A stretch of 64,000 bases of DNA, taken from Austropuccinia psidii. Taxonomy: Eukaryota; Basidiomycota; Pucciniomycetes; Pucciniales; Sphaerophragmiaceae. The DNA lies in contig JALGQZ010000015.1 in assembly GCA_023105745.1 (NCBI GenBank), positions 23,913,499 through 23,977,498 of the forward strand, read 5' to 3'. Numbering within the stretch: the first letter of the stretch is position 1; each line of letters starts with the position of its first letter. The notes beneath the pieces were generated by a model that worked only from the letters and a program-made list of their open reading frames with translations, was not told the origin of the DNA and ran no database searches. The translations under genes and the position numbers were made by a program. This document shows positions 11,180 through 23,071 of this stretch, piece after piece.

Positions 11180-12359
11180 AATGTCCACACAGCCTACAGT
11201 TTCCATCATGCCAGGTGATCAGGACAAGAGTGATAATGTCCACTATTTCATTGTGTCAAATCTTTCTGATGACATCCATGTCCAGGAGTTCATTGATATG
11301 TTTTTCAATTTCTTTCCTGATTTCCAGACTTGCTGGGTATGGAGGTCTCCTGAGCAGGGGTGGATAAGGTATTTCCACATCCAGATATAGTTCTATATCA
11401 TGGCCTCTAATCTTGCCTAATGGTTCTTCACCAATGGCAAATTTTGGTCTATTCTTTCTCAGAATTTTTAGTAAACTTAGTTTCTGTTTACTGGTAAGGG
11501 TAGTCCTAAACTGTTGCTCTCTGAATTCATTAAGTAGTTCTTCAAGAGCATCTTGGGCAGATATTTGGTATATAATGAGTGAAATTTTGTTTTCCTTGTT
11601 TTTACCAATGGTGATTTGCCTTATTTTAATATTGTAAATATCAATTCCATACATCCTCTGGTAGTTTGTCCCCCATAAAATCCCTTGGATGTGGGCATCT
11701 TCAAGCACAACAAACTCTTGGTTTAGTCTGATATTAACTTTCCTATTGGGTATAATTATCTCTTTGATAATTTTCCCAATGGATGTCATCTTCCCTGATG
11801 CACTTTTGAAGTTCTTTGCCTTGGTTGGAAAGAGCTGTTTTTCCCAATTTGGGATGTGGTGATCCAGATAATTTCTGGTCACTATTGAGGAGTGTGCTCC
11901 ACTGTAAATGATAAATGGGTGTTGAGCATTGTCAATACAAACAGTCATTTTTGTGGCTGTTCCATGTATTAATGCCATTCCTTTGGTTGGTGCAACCAAG
12001 AATGTTTGTGTATCTTGTTTGTGTTCACACAAGTTTTTGTTGGCAGTATCTTGTGGCATGCCTGCTTCCAACTGTATGTCTTGGATTTCTAGTGGGGTTT
12101 CCTCTTGGTATTCCACTAGGAATTCTTCTCTTGGGCCTTGGTCATCATCACATTGTTCTCTCACGGAATCACCCACAGAGTCTGATTGAGAATCCCCTGT
12201 TGGGAATTCCTCCTCTGGGACTTTCTCAATGGCATAGGCTTTTTTCTTTGCCTTTGGACAGTTGTTGGCATGGTGGTCTGTTGAACCACAATTGTGACCA
12301 CAATTTTTCTTCTTTGCCACTTCTGCCACCCTTTCCCTGGGTTTGCCTTTGAGCTCCAC
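11180..12359 (-). pseudogene. pol: Zinc knuckle, protease and RT N-terminus of element E
   Basis: From its start the frame has a CCHC-like knuckle (CGHNCGSTDHHANNC, with three instead of two residues between the first two cysteines), an acidic linker, the protease, and the start of RT (PYPPLLRRPPYPASLEIRKE, LLDMDVIRKI). The catalytic protease motif is degraded: IIYSGAHSS, with Asp replaced by Tyr. The open frame ends at 11256 and weak RT similarity continues to 11180, where element A was inserted in the block preceding FRALN. Not functional. Confidence 0.8.
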
Positions 12360-13488
12360 CCTGAAAGGTTTTTTCTCTTTGAAACCACTGCTTTTATATA
12401 GGGTTTATTTCCTTATATTAGTTCTTTTCCTTACATCTTGTAAGGTATTTTCAATTTCATCTAGAGTGAAATTGTGGTTTCATCTGCATTTTACTGCATG
12501 CTCTAGCTATCCTGGCATTTGTTTCAGGAGTTTTTTATTCCTCATTTCAATTTTCATTTGAGGATCAATGGCTTTAAGTCTTTTAGACTGTTTGAGACAC
12601 CATTCATATGGATCTTTGTCCACTGAATACTTGTTATTTTCAAATGACATTGTCTATTGCCATATTCAAGTACCATTTCTGTACTTTTGGATGTTTTGAC
12701 TGTTCCACCATTGCCAGTTTCTTCTGCCATGGATTTTTTTCATTTCTGTGTACCATATACTGGCATGTCCTTTAAATGCTATATTAAGTCTAGCAGTAAT
12801 CCAGTAGTCTGGTATGCTTTGTAAAACAATGAAGATTCCATCAATATAGTCAATGAATTCCATATGATCATATTATCCAGTTCCAGAGAATTTGGGCCAG
12901 CTTGAGGCCTCAGGAAGCTGTTTCAAGGGTTCCTTCTCTGAATAAGACATATTATCTCCATCCTGGTATTGTGATGGAGATCTTTCCTTCTTCATAAACA
13001 TGGAATCTGGCTTCATGTCATCTTGTTGATATGGATTATCCATAACATGGAATTGTGGTTGGGGCTTCAAGCTATGGTAGACATTAAACAGTTTGTTTAT
13101 GTCTTGATCCAGACAATCCCTCTCCCTTTTCCTGTGGTGTTGTTGTTCAAAGACTAGATTCAGGCTTTTGTTGGTTTCTTCAGAGGCCTTTCTCAATTGA
13201 GCATGTCCTTCTTGAAGGCTTTTTACAATTTTTTCCATGGAGGCTGTCAATATTTTCATCTTCTCATGGCTTTCCTCAAGTTCTGCAAACTGCTTTTGAG
13301 TATGCTCAGAATATTGGGACCTTTGTAACCACAGTGCATTTGTGTTCAGGTTTCTCTCAAGTGTGAAAACATTATGTTCAATCTAAGTGGGAGTAATATT
13401 TCTATTAAGGGGACTGCTGATTTCAGAGCTATGTAAAGCTACTTCTGGTTCTTGTGCACTTCTTTCACCAAATCCAACAACTTCTGTA
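12360..13488 (-). pseudogene. gag: Gag capsid-like and coiled-coil region of element E
   Basis: Short frames at 12666-12863 and 12873-13259, plus unaligned remnants between them, match the capsid and coiled-coil part of element A Gag in order: MEKIVKSLQEGHAQLRKASE, then EASSWPKFSGTG, then YIDGIF...WYTEMKKIHGRRNWQWW. Several indels and stops separate them. The reading frame downstream of 13400 is shifted relative to the N-terminal gag frame at 13685-14173. Confidence 0.7.
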
Positions 13489-14506
13489 TCATTGGGTCTG
13501 ACTTTCTTTCCTCTGGCTAAAGTTGGTCTTGATTTTGCCCTTGTATCCTTGTCCTCTCCTGAAAACTTCCTGGGATTGTGAAGAATGGTGACTCTTGGCC
13601 ACTGATCTATTGGTTTCTGAATGGTGTGAAGCCCCTTGAGAGCTGATTTTGCCTGCTGCTTGTGAGCCTGAAGGAATCTGAGTATTACCTGTCTGGGTCA
13701 GTTGTTCTTCTATAGCTTGGATAGTGGTTTGATATTCCCTGATCCTGTTTGTCCTCACCTTCAGGAGTCTGAACTGCCTGGTGGGATTCCAACCTTTGGT
13801 GATTACCATAAGGTCTCTGAAGTCTATCTCTTTGAGACAAATCCTCTGGCGACTTGCTCCAATTTCTTCCCAGTGGGATTCCAGATTGAACCTCTTGTTG
13901 TCCATGCTCCATTGAAATAAATCTTTGAAGAGTTGGTGGAGCTGAAGAACTTGATCCATGGCCTTCAAGTCCTCTGGTTTGAGGTTCCTGTTTAATGGGA
14001 AAGTGGATGGCAGGGTGGGTATGATTTCCCTCAGTGTCTTTCCATCCACCACTGTGTCCAAGGTGTCCTCTTACAGGTCTTCTGGTTCTGGGCAAGCCTT
14101 CTCTGTCCTCTGGTTGGTTCCTTTGGAATCCAAGGTTTCTGAGGTGTACAGATGACATATCAGTGTTTGCCATCAGTCAAAAACTTTATGTTCTTAGGGT
14201 ATTTACCTTTGACTGTTCCTTGTATAAATTTGTTGTCTTCTGATTGTTGCAATTTACGTTTAGAGGTTACAAATGTGTGAATTATGGTAATCTTCCCTGT
14301 ACAAGTGGTTGAGGTCGGTTTACCTTGTATTGAGGCAGAGTTTCATGGTTTTCTATTCCTCTGAGTGGCAATGGGTGTCCACTTCTTCGCTGTAATCAGG
14401 CCTTCACTGTGCCTCTTCCCTTTGCCCTTGCTGCCCTCTTGCTCTGAGGGTTTCACTGGTGTGTTGGACTGTGACTGGGTCTCAAGTGGTATGTAGTATT
14501 CTTCCA
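13489..14506 (-). pseudogene. ORF-beta of element E (overlaps gag)
   Basis: The same architecture as in element A: leader exon 14506-14207 (300 bp, identical length), 68-bp intron 14206-14139 (donor GTAAAT, acceptor CTCAG), and second exon 14138-13489. The second exon keeps LFQWSMDNKRFNL and ITKGWNPTR and is open over 190 codons downstream of 14061. The leader aligns with that of A but has one TGA, so this copy is inactive. Relative to gag (ATGs at 14173 and 14158, inside the intron) it is in the +1 frame. Conservation of both overlapping frames between A and E is the main evidence that both encode protein. Function unknown. Confidence 0.6.
13685..14173 (-). pseudogene. gag: Gag N-terminal region of element E
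   Basis: A 162-codon frame from ATG 14173 (a second in-frame ATG at 14158). It aligns with the gag frame of element A in its polar, Arg/Gln/Pro-rich N-terminus (GHLGHSGGW, then SSSSAPPT, MEHGQQEVQ) and shows that the TAA in A is a secondary CAA-to-TAA change. It overlaps ORF-beta for its whole length. It ends at a stop near 13685 where A stays open. This region is probably a disordered Gag N-terminus. Confidence 0.6.
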
Positions 14507-15124
14507 CTGAATCAAGCACGAAAAGAGGGCTTAATGTCAGTTAAGACTTCTTGAATGCTGTTCGCATGTCTGATAATTGCCTCTGGGCTTGTATGTCACT
14601 ACAATGTGCCCTTGTATAATGACAGTCCAATTTAATCAACAATTCCATGTCAGAAATACAGCTTCCAGATATCTGGTACACTACTTGTACGCCAGTATCT
14701 TACAGAACAACTTGTAATTAGCAAGTGTAATCTGATAAAAGGTGGTATGTAGGAGGGTAATTGAACTACCAATACACCCAACCATGCCTCAAATGTTGGT
14801 TTTTCAATAGAAGGTGTCCTTCTTTAATTAAAAAAGGGCCTTTATTGGTGCCTCAAAGTGTTTCTATATGTAAAACACGCCAAAAATAAGGGTCTTGTGT
14901 TGATTAAGTTATAATCAGCCTAGCAACAATATGATTAAAAAAGATACAAAATAGTGGTATGTAACCCATACCACTTTAAGAATATATAAAAGATATGTGT
15001 TTTATATATTTTTAAAAACAATCAAACCTAAAGAGATACAAGAATTAGTCAGAATAGAGAAAATAAGAGAAAAAACTTACTTATAAGGTCCAAAAGTTAA
15101 AAAAAGAGGGCCAGGCCCCCAAAA
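14507..15124 (-). other. Leader intron and primer site of element E
   Basis: There is no gene here. The minus strand holds the primer site (TTTTGGGGGCCTGGCC, 15109-15124), a donor GTAAGT at 15080 preceded by CCTTATAA, AT-rich sequence, and an acceptor TTGATTCAG ending at 14507 before TGGAAGAA. The 574-bp interval corresponds to the 562-bp leader intron proposed in element A. Confidence 0.5.
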
Positions 15125-16520
15125 TCTCAGGCTGAGTCTATGATAAAGGTGTATAATTGTATTTACAAGCTTTAATTATGACTTTGAAATGGTAAAAAGG
15201 TAATAAAAAAGGTTTTTGATTGTGATAAGGGTTTAGAATAAGATAATGAGGGATTTGCTATAATAATATAGTGGTGGTAAGCGCTGTTGAAAGCCCTGGG
15301 TGCAGTCTTACCAGTTGGATTACTATAATAAGCTCTACAATACATAAATTTAAAGTATAACCTGATTGTTTCCAGAGGAATAACTGCTTTTGAAAGTTGT
15401 ACTACATAGGAATTCAATAGCAGTATGGAGATTCCTTTTCTGGCAGTGAAGGGGCCTCCTTTTATCTTGAAAAGGGGTGAAAAAGCTGCCACACCTTTTC
15501 GCATAGAGGAAGTGAAGGTTTTTAACTCTCTAGGACAAGCTTGTGGTTTTCAAAAGGCCTGTATATCCTGTATTGGGCTCAGATGTGGTTTTGAAACCAC
15601 ATCTGAGCAGTTTCCACCAATACACAGTGAAAAGCTTCATCTGGGGACCACACAGCCTGATTCTGACGTGTATGACACATAGAATGCTGTACAGAAGCTG
15701 TATGGGTCCCCAGTATTGAAGTGAAAACAAGCTTCTTTAATCATGTTCGTGGGATATTATCCCATGGTAAGGCTGTATTGGCCAAGTTGTGGGATTTTTA
15801 CCGTAAAACTGCCATACCTTTGTCAGTTTTTGAGATATCAACCTCAACGTTGGTTTGGTGTGTAGCCCTGTATGTGTTCTACACAATGGTACCTCATTTG
15901 ATATGGTTATCATTAAATATGGCAAAGTTATGCCATGTACAAGAGTTTTGTACATATGCGTGTTTTAGGCAAAAAGCTGTATTGGGCCTGTTTGCCTTAT
16001 AGCTTTTGTTCTAGATGAGATATGGGGAAATGAATGGCACAATCAGATAGCCCTGACTTTTCTCCTTCCAAGAAGACCCCACTTTAGGTATCTCACACTA
16101 AAATTGGAGAAGTTAGATGGGAGGTGAATATTTTATTCACCTTTATTTGGCCTGAATTTGGCCATAACTTCTGTAATACTGGTGCTAGCTCAGTTTGGCT
16201 GGAACCATTGGATAGCTTTTATGTAGCATTCCATTTCAAATACCCATTTGATGAGGTTAAGCCTTTTACTCTGTATTCTAGATGAGAGGGAAAATTAAGC
16301 TTTATGCTCAGCAACAACCTTGAGCAGGAATTACTTTGTTATTATTTGTCCTATGGTTATGGGACTTGTATATTTGGAAAGGGGTGAGTTTATTCTTTCT
16401 TTTGATACCTTTTGAGATGATTTGGCTCAGATTCATGCTTTGGTGGTATCTTGGCTATACCATTGATTTATGGTATCTGGCTGTCATGCTTGTGCTCTGG
16501 TTTTGAGTCACAGGCTGACA
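15125..16520 (-). repeat. 5' LTR of element E (1396 bp)
   Basis: It aligns with the LTR of element A along its length but is more diverged. The left end reads TCTCAGGCTG instead of TGTCAG, one substitution in the terminal repeat. The right end is intact (CAGGCTGACA). Confidence 0.85.
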
Positions 16521-19500
16521 AGCAGAAGCAGCATTTTCTTCTTAAAATATTCCCAACAGAAAAAAGAATTGTAATGTTTCATTTACGTCATTAAGAGCAC
16601 AGCTTTTCAGACTGTTGAAATTATGAAAAAAATCAAAAAAACAACCCTTAAGGATTCCGGAAAGCTCATACTAATTCATTATTCTGAAAGCCTGAAAAAA
16701 GGCAACACATGAGGATAGCGTACTGAGCTCACCAATACACAAACAAGAGGACCTGTGATCCATTGGATGACCTAGAAGTAAGAAGAACAAACCAGTCTTT
16801 CATCCTCAAAACTGGATATATTGGCTTGATGATAGTACAGTAAGGACTTGAAACACCAAGTGAGTGATAATAATCAGGGAGATCTGTTGGCCAACTTAAC
16901 TTGCAGAAAAACACTTCCCCAAAAGGCAGTATATAGTACATAAGTACACCCATTGACATTCCCACCTTAATGAATCAACTGAGCACATTGAAGCCACCAC
17001 AATGATGCACTAGTTATGACCGGGACTAAAGCACGATAACTCATTTAAACTCCATTTAAAACTAAGTAATTGTGAAGAGAAAATAAAATGAAGAATAATT
17101 TGGACATTGCATGGATACAGTTAAGATTTCAGCCTGTCAAAGAATTGGCATCAAGGCCCAAAGATAGGAACAGCTGAATAAAAAACAATAACATAACAGA
17201 GCCTTTGAAAATCCCTGGATGGAATTAAAAAGATAGGTTTTATGGGCGTTGAAGTAATTTATCAAGCAAATTTCAAAAGGCTGGGAATTGAATGTGTATG
17301 ACCTGTCAAAAAAGTGCTAACTAGTCCACTCAAGACAGGAAGTAACAGAAACCATCCCAATGATGTATTTAGCTCAGGGGCAAGATTTGCCACCTATCAA
17401 TACCAATAAACCTTGTTAGGATCACACTGGAGGCTTATTCAAAGATCAGAAAGGAAAGAAAATCTTGCCCCATAATATTAAAACCAGTCCTCTATGAAAG
17501 TGACCACCTCCAGGTTCCTGGTAACCAGAGCTGAATCACATATAAGCATTAAAATGGGTTTCTGATACCTATTTAAGCTCAATTAAGTACCAAATAACCT
17601 AAAATTAACCCACACGCCTGGAGTGTAGAATTAGGATCCACTCAAAACAACCAGAACCACTTGACCTAAAGAAATACGCAATATATAGTTCTTTTTTATA
17701 CAAAAGGGAAAAGAAGATTAGGAAGAAGAAGGCCAAGTCCAAACCTCTAGGCTTTATTGGTAAGATGTGGAGACTTGAGCTAGACTTACAGTGGTGAAGC
17801 TCACTTAATTGAGTCCAAAATATGAGAAGAGTACCACTTACCAATAACCAATAGGATTAAGATGACATCAAACCTCTTGATCACATTAAAGGTGACTTAA
17901 GACCTCCTTATTGGTTAGTACCATGAGCGTGAAGCAAGATTCATTATAAAGAAATAGTATACTTAGCCTAAGGTTCCTGAGAATGAAGAAACAAGAGACA
18001 TTGTCAGCCTAAGCTGTCATTAGGTATACTAGCATGGCTTTGCCAAACAGCCCCACCAAAAATGTTTATAGATGTAGAGAATATAAAATTTTCCAAAAAG
18101 AAACCACCCAATCATCTGAATATCAACCAATCTGGAATGGTCTATTGAGAAATTTTGGAGGAATAAAAACCTCATCATTCTAAAAAAGGGAACCCAAAGC
18201 TTGTGAGAAGCTTAGGAAAGCTTGCATGCAGAAAAAACTAACTTACCTAACCACATTTTGTTTGGCAGCATTCAGAGGGTGTTACAACACCTTCTACAAA
18301 AAAGAAATGAAAGAAATAATAAGTATACCATAGTATAAATATATATAGATAAACTGATTGTCAACTTTTTTCTTCAATATTTTATTTAAATTTACTTATT
18401 ATTTCTCTTTTTTTGATAATAAAAACTCCAAAAAAGCCCTCAGCATGGCTTGAAATTGCTTAGTTCCTTTAAGAATTCCAAATTTCATTTTTTAATTTGC
18501 TAATTGATTTTTTTATTTGGATATGCTACAGGGCTATAAATTGAAAAAAATGAGTCCTCAAACACAATTTAAATGTTTTGGAATTTCTATTGTATTTTTT
18601 ATGAAAAGTAATTTTGCTAGCTTTTTCTTTCTAGTCAATATTTCTTTTTTTAAAGAAAATAATAATAAAAAATTACAATAAAACAATTAAACAAATTTAT
18701 ATAGAAATCTATAAACAAAATGAGTTTGAAAATCAAAGTAACCAAAAATAGCCCTGGGAAAGGCTGAAAACTTCTCTTTTTTCATTTCTTATCGTTAAAT
18801 TTTGCATTTTATTGATATATTATTTGCTTTTCAGCTTTGCATTAATTAAAAAAATATAGAAAAACATTCTGTGTATATATATATAGAAATATTGCTAAAA
18901 GAAATATGTCCTCAGAAAGACATTAAAATGCTGAGTTTTTTCATTTAATCTGATTTTTGAAAATTGAATCATACTTAAATACTTTCTCTTAAATAATACT
19001 GAAATACTTTCTTCTAAATCCTACAGGTCTTCAATATACCAAAAAGGCCCTGGGAAAGGCTTTAAAATTCCCTCATTTATTTATTTTGTTATCATTTTAT
19101 GAAATTTTTAATTTTACTGACAATTTCTTTATTTTGAAGTTTGTTTTATGAATTATATATATATATATATATATAAGAATCCAAGGGACAAGAAAACAGA
19201 AAAAATCCCTCAGGATGGATTAAGCCGGCCTTGTTTTACTTGTTATTCCTTTTTATTCTGATTTCCCCTATTAATATTAACATTATTGTTTGAATTTGAT
19301 ACAGTTATAATTAAATACCAAAACAAAAAGGAACAGTATACATATAAATATGTATATTTTTTATGAATCAAGAAGGCTTTCATAGGAAAAAAGAAGCCCT
19401 GAGAAGGGCTTTAAAATACTTTCTCATTTTAGTTATTATTATCTTTGATACCATATTATACTGACATACTTGATTTTGAATGCTATAGGTAGTCATAATT

Positions 19501-20848
19501 ATTAAAAACACCATTTATGATTTTATGAGCTTAAGAAATAAAGTGTTTCAATTCATTATACAACTTGGCTTTTAATACCAATAAAATGCCATGAAACCCC
19601 AAAGGAATCAAATAGAAGTTCTGGGAAACAATATTTGGTCCTTGGCAAAACCATAATCTTCCCACTCAAACTATCAACCATAACCAACTAAAAGTAACCA
19701 ATAGTCCCTGGAAAGAATATAAACTGTCTATTTAAAATATTATCAATGACTATAAGAGGAGCAAAGGTCCTAGGAAAGATCATAAACTACCTAAGGGTTT
19801 ACTCAATTTTTGTTAATTTCTAGTTTTATGATATTATAAACAAGATTTGAAAAGGAATCCTGAATACAACTGTTTGAACATATCTTTTTTCATTTTATTT
19901 TATCTCAAACTAATCCATTTTCTCACTAAGAATCAGGGGCATATCTCGTTCCAAGGAAAAATTCTTTTTTTATTTAATAGTTTCATAATATTTTTTGTAT
20001 TATTAAACCAAGAGCCATTCAATTAACTTACATTTTCAGCCCAAAGATATTTCTTTAAAGAAACTCTAGATCAAGTAACCTGGTTAAAATGATCAATTTA
20101 TTTAAAATATTTCTTTAATCACCAGAATGGTATTGGAACTTGTTTTGAAAGAAGAAGCATTTGTACCATGAAGGAATCAATTGAACTCTGAAGGAGTAAT
20201 TTATATTAAAACCTCATACATTGATGACATAATTCAAGGAATTTACATATCAGTAACACCTCGATATGCTATTTATTCCAAATGGTATTCAAAGAGCCCC
20301 CAAAAAGCAAACAAGAGCTTTTTGGATGTACAAATTTTCAATTTCACATTTTATATAATTTTTCACAACTCAAATGCATTTACAGTTAACAGAAAATCTG
20401 AAACATAAAGGGGACAGACTAGCAATAAATCATGAGTAAAAATGATGATTCCACAAAGGAAGAGTTTTGGAATAATAAGAGTCATTATATGAATGATGGA
20501 CTCAAATTATTATCATTCAATTATGTCATATTAGTTATAAGTAATCCCAAGAGCACCAAATTTTACTTATTGGCACTAATTACCACCTTTAAAAAAACAG
20601 CTATATGATCTTTGTTGTTATCCAGCATTATTGCCTTTATATTGTGATTTTTACTCATATCTCTCAATATGTGGCTATTTTATACTTCAATTAAAGAATT
20701 ATTAGTGACTTTTATAATTGAATCTAATTAAGAAACTTTTGTGACTTGATTCTTATTTATTTGTATCAAAAGCACTATGAAAAATAAGGTGTGGGTAGAC
20801 TTATTTCTTATGTTCTCCCTTATGGTGGAAGCTTTGGGGGAATGAGGG
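16521..20848. other. Gene-free AT-rich sequence between elements E and C
   Basis: There is no open frame with protein character. Small frames at 16729-16965, 17605-17844 and 20181-20408 have no recognisable motif. The left two kilobases are of moderate composition. From 18400 on it becomes very AT-rich with poly-A/T runs, a short (TA)n tract near 19150, and a degenerate interspersed repeat listed separately. It is the host sequence, or older dead repeats, into which E, C and G inserted; its continuation after element C is at 30371. Confidence 0.5.
18430..19800. repeat. Degenerate interspersed repeat, about 120-190 bp spacing
   Basis: A motif close to GCCCTGGGAAAGGCTTTAAA followed by a T-rich TCATTT stretch recurs near 18437, 18556, 18750, 18909, 19046, 19206, 19397, 19705 and 19767. 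Copies are diverged but keep order, with AT-rich filler between them. It may be an old minisatellite or the decayed LTR or leader of an unknown element. Confidence 0.45.
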
Positions 20849-23036
20849 TGTAAGGTTTGTCTATGAAACTCTTGATAATAGTAACAATATCAAGAGTACT
20901 ATGACTGTCCTCAGTAGAAAAATATAATATAATGAAATATTATAACCACAAATTTAAATATAATTATTAAAAATAATTATATAAAAAAAATAAATTTAAT
21001 TATTATTATAATAATATAATAAAAAAAATATAATAATTATAATAAATTATAATTATTCTATTATTGTTATAGTCACTGACAGTTATAACAATAAGAAGTG
21101 TAAAGCTCTTAATGAGACAATTACACGTGGAAAATAAGAATATTAACCACTTATAAATAATATAAATATTATTTATAAAAAGAATTAATCACACACTGTG
21201 CAGAAATAATTCTTTATAGAATAAAATTCTATATAAAAAAACTAATAATAGATAAAAAAAATATAGAACTTTAAAGAAAACTTACTTATAATATTTATTT
21301 AATACAACAAGTTATAAAACAACAGTTATTATATTAAATAATGATTATAAGTTAAAAACACGCCAAAAATCAATAAAATCAAAGATAAAACAACTTTTTA
21401 TACTAAAATTTATGATTAAAGAGTTTTTGAGAGGAATTTGTGGATTTTAAAAGATATTTAAGATGAAAATTTTATATAATAAAATTTATTATAGATGATT
21501 ACAACAATAATCTGAATTCTATGACTTCAATTCTTTAATTTAATAAATAAAGAATAAAAATAACTTGAGAATTACTTTTAATAATAAGATTTTATATTTA
21601 ATAAAGCTTTACCTGTTTAAATGTCTAATATGATTGGATTGATTATGAATTATTGACAAAAACAGTGATGAAAAGACTCTTTTTATGTCTACAGAGCAGC
21701 TCTCATGATTCATAATGGATGTAGAGGGCGTGCTCAGGTCAAAACTGAAAAACCATGCTTAAAAATTAAGTTCTTAACTTAAGGCAACTTATTTTTACTT
21801 CCAATTTAAAGTTACCAGTGTTATTCTTAACTCCAAGTAACTTTAATCCTCATTTAGTTTAATTATTTTAAGTTTTAATATAAAATAAGTTTATTTATAT
21901 TAAAGTTCATCATATGAACAACTTAAAATTAGAGTTTCAAGCAGAAATCTTTTAAACTCAATTTTTAATTAATTTTTAAAGAAATCATAATTTTCTTTAA
22001 GCTTAATTAAAAAGTAATTTTCCAGGCTAATTACCCAGTAAACTTATTAATAAAAGATACTTAAAATTTAATTTATATATTGATAATATTAAATTCTAAG
22101 CTGTGTGAAATTTTCAAGCAAATCCATTTAGATTTGGATTTTTAATGAATTTTTGAAGTTATTACTATTTTTCCACGTAAAATAGCAATACACACAAAAC
22201 CTTAAGTTTTGATAAGGTTTTGATGATTGAAACTTTAAAGTTTTAAGCTTATTTAAGCTTCTTAAGCTTGATTAAGCTTTGACAGTTCTTAAAACCTTGA
22301 TTCCAAGCCTGCTTATTGGGATTTACCCTCTTGGCAGCTTGAAATTCCTGTCCAATTTAGGATAAAACCAGTTTAAACCTTAAGGTTGGATCAAAGTCTA
22401 ATCTTAAAGTTTAAATAAGGTTGAAAATCCTCCAATACAGGTGGACAACCTTAATTGAATCCTTGCAGATCCAAAAAGTTGGGTACCCCAGCTCTATTTG
22501 GTCTTTTTCCTTTGTCCCACCTTTTTGCGTGGATTTTGCCCTTTTATTTATTTAAAGCCATACTATGGCCTTAAACCCTTTTAAATTGAGCTCACGCAGG
22601 ATTTACATTCTGTATGGCAAATCCTTAGCCAATTCAGTAAATATACACCACACCTCAATTTTAACTAAAATTTTGGTAAAGTTGCATAAACCTTATGTAA
22701 CTTTAAATTTAAGCTTAATTAAGCTTAAATTTAACAATTTTAAAAAAATGTTAAAAAAGTTACATTAGTACTGTGAGATTCTTAAATCTTCTAATAACAC
22801 AAGAAATAAGTGTTTTTGGGTATAACACCTTATGGGTGTACCCTAGGTTATTTTTGGTGTAGAATCCAAAAATGACATAATAATTATAACTTTGTTTATC
22901 CAAAAAAAAAGTTATACTTATTTTTTATTATTTTTTATTTTAAATTCAACTAGAAAGTCTGTTTAAGACAAATTCAATTGTTTATAAAATCATTTGTGGC
23001 CTTATGGGTATGTTAAACATACCTCACAGGCTCACA
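20849..23036 (-). repeat. 3' LTR of element C (2188 bp)
   Basis: On the minus strand it runs TGTGAGCCTGTGAGG to AAACCTTACA. It matches 28177-30365 almost perfectly. The ends resemble those of the B-type LTR but the body differs, so it is a separate subfamily. The 67-codon frame 22565-22768 is repeated identically at 29894-30097 only because the LTRs are duplicates. Confidence 0.95.
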
Positions 23037-23056
23037 TTCCCTACCACCAAAAAAAA
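23037..23056 (-). other. Polypurine tract of element C
   Basis: On the minus strand the bases before the 3' LTR read TTTTTTGGTGGTAGGGAA, the same tract as before the 3' LTR of element B (41683-41699). It follows the RNase H frame after only about 35 bp. Confidence 0.7.
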
Positions 23057-23071
23057 TTGTACCACAATTTT

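Larger units (their letters stand above)
11180..16520 (-). mobile_element. Element E: Gypsy chromovirus, right-hand part, interrupted by element A
   Basis: Minus strand. The 5' LTR (15125-16520), primer site, leader, ORF-beta, gag, protease and the N-terminal part of RT are present. The RT frame stops abruptly at 11180, where the LTR of element A begins, and the remainder should continue left of A, outside the window. E and A are relatives of the same family (their leader exons are both 300 bp). E is older and carries more frameshifts. Its right flank starts agcag. Confidence 0.85.

Noticed and set aside
16729..17844. Small minus-strand ORFs (16729-16965, 17605-17844)
   Set aside because: Short, no recognisable motif, no splice or promoter context; not supported as genes.
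22565..22768. 67-codon ORF present identically at 29894-30097
   Set aside because: The two copies are identical only because they lie in the twin LTRs of element C; no protein character and low-complexity composition.
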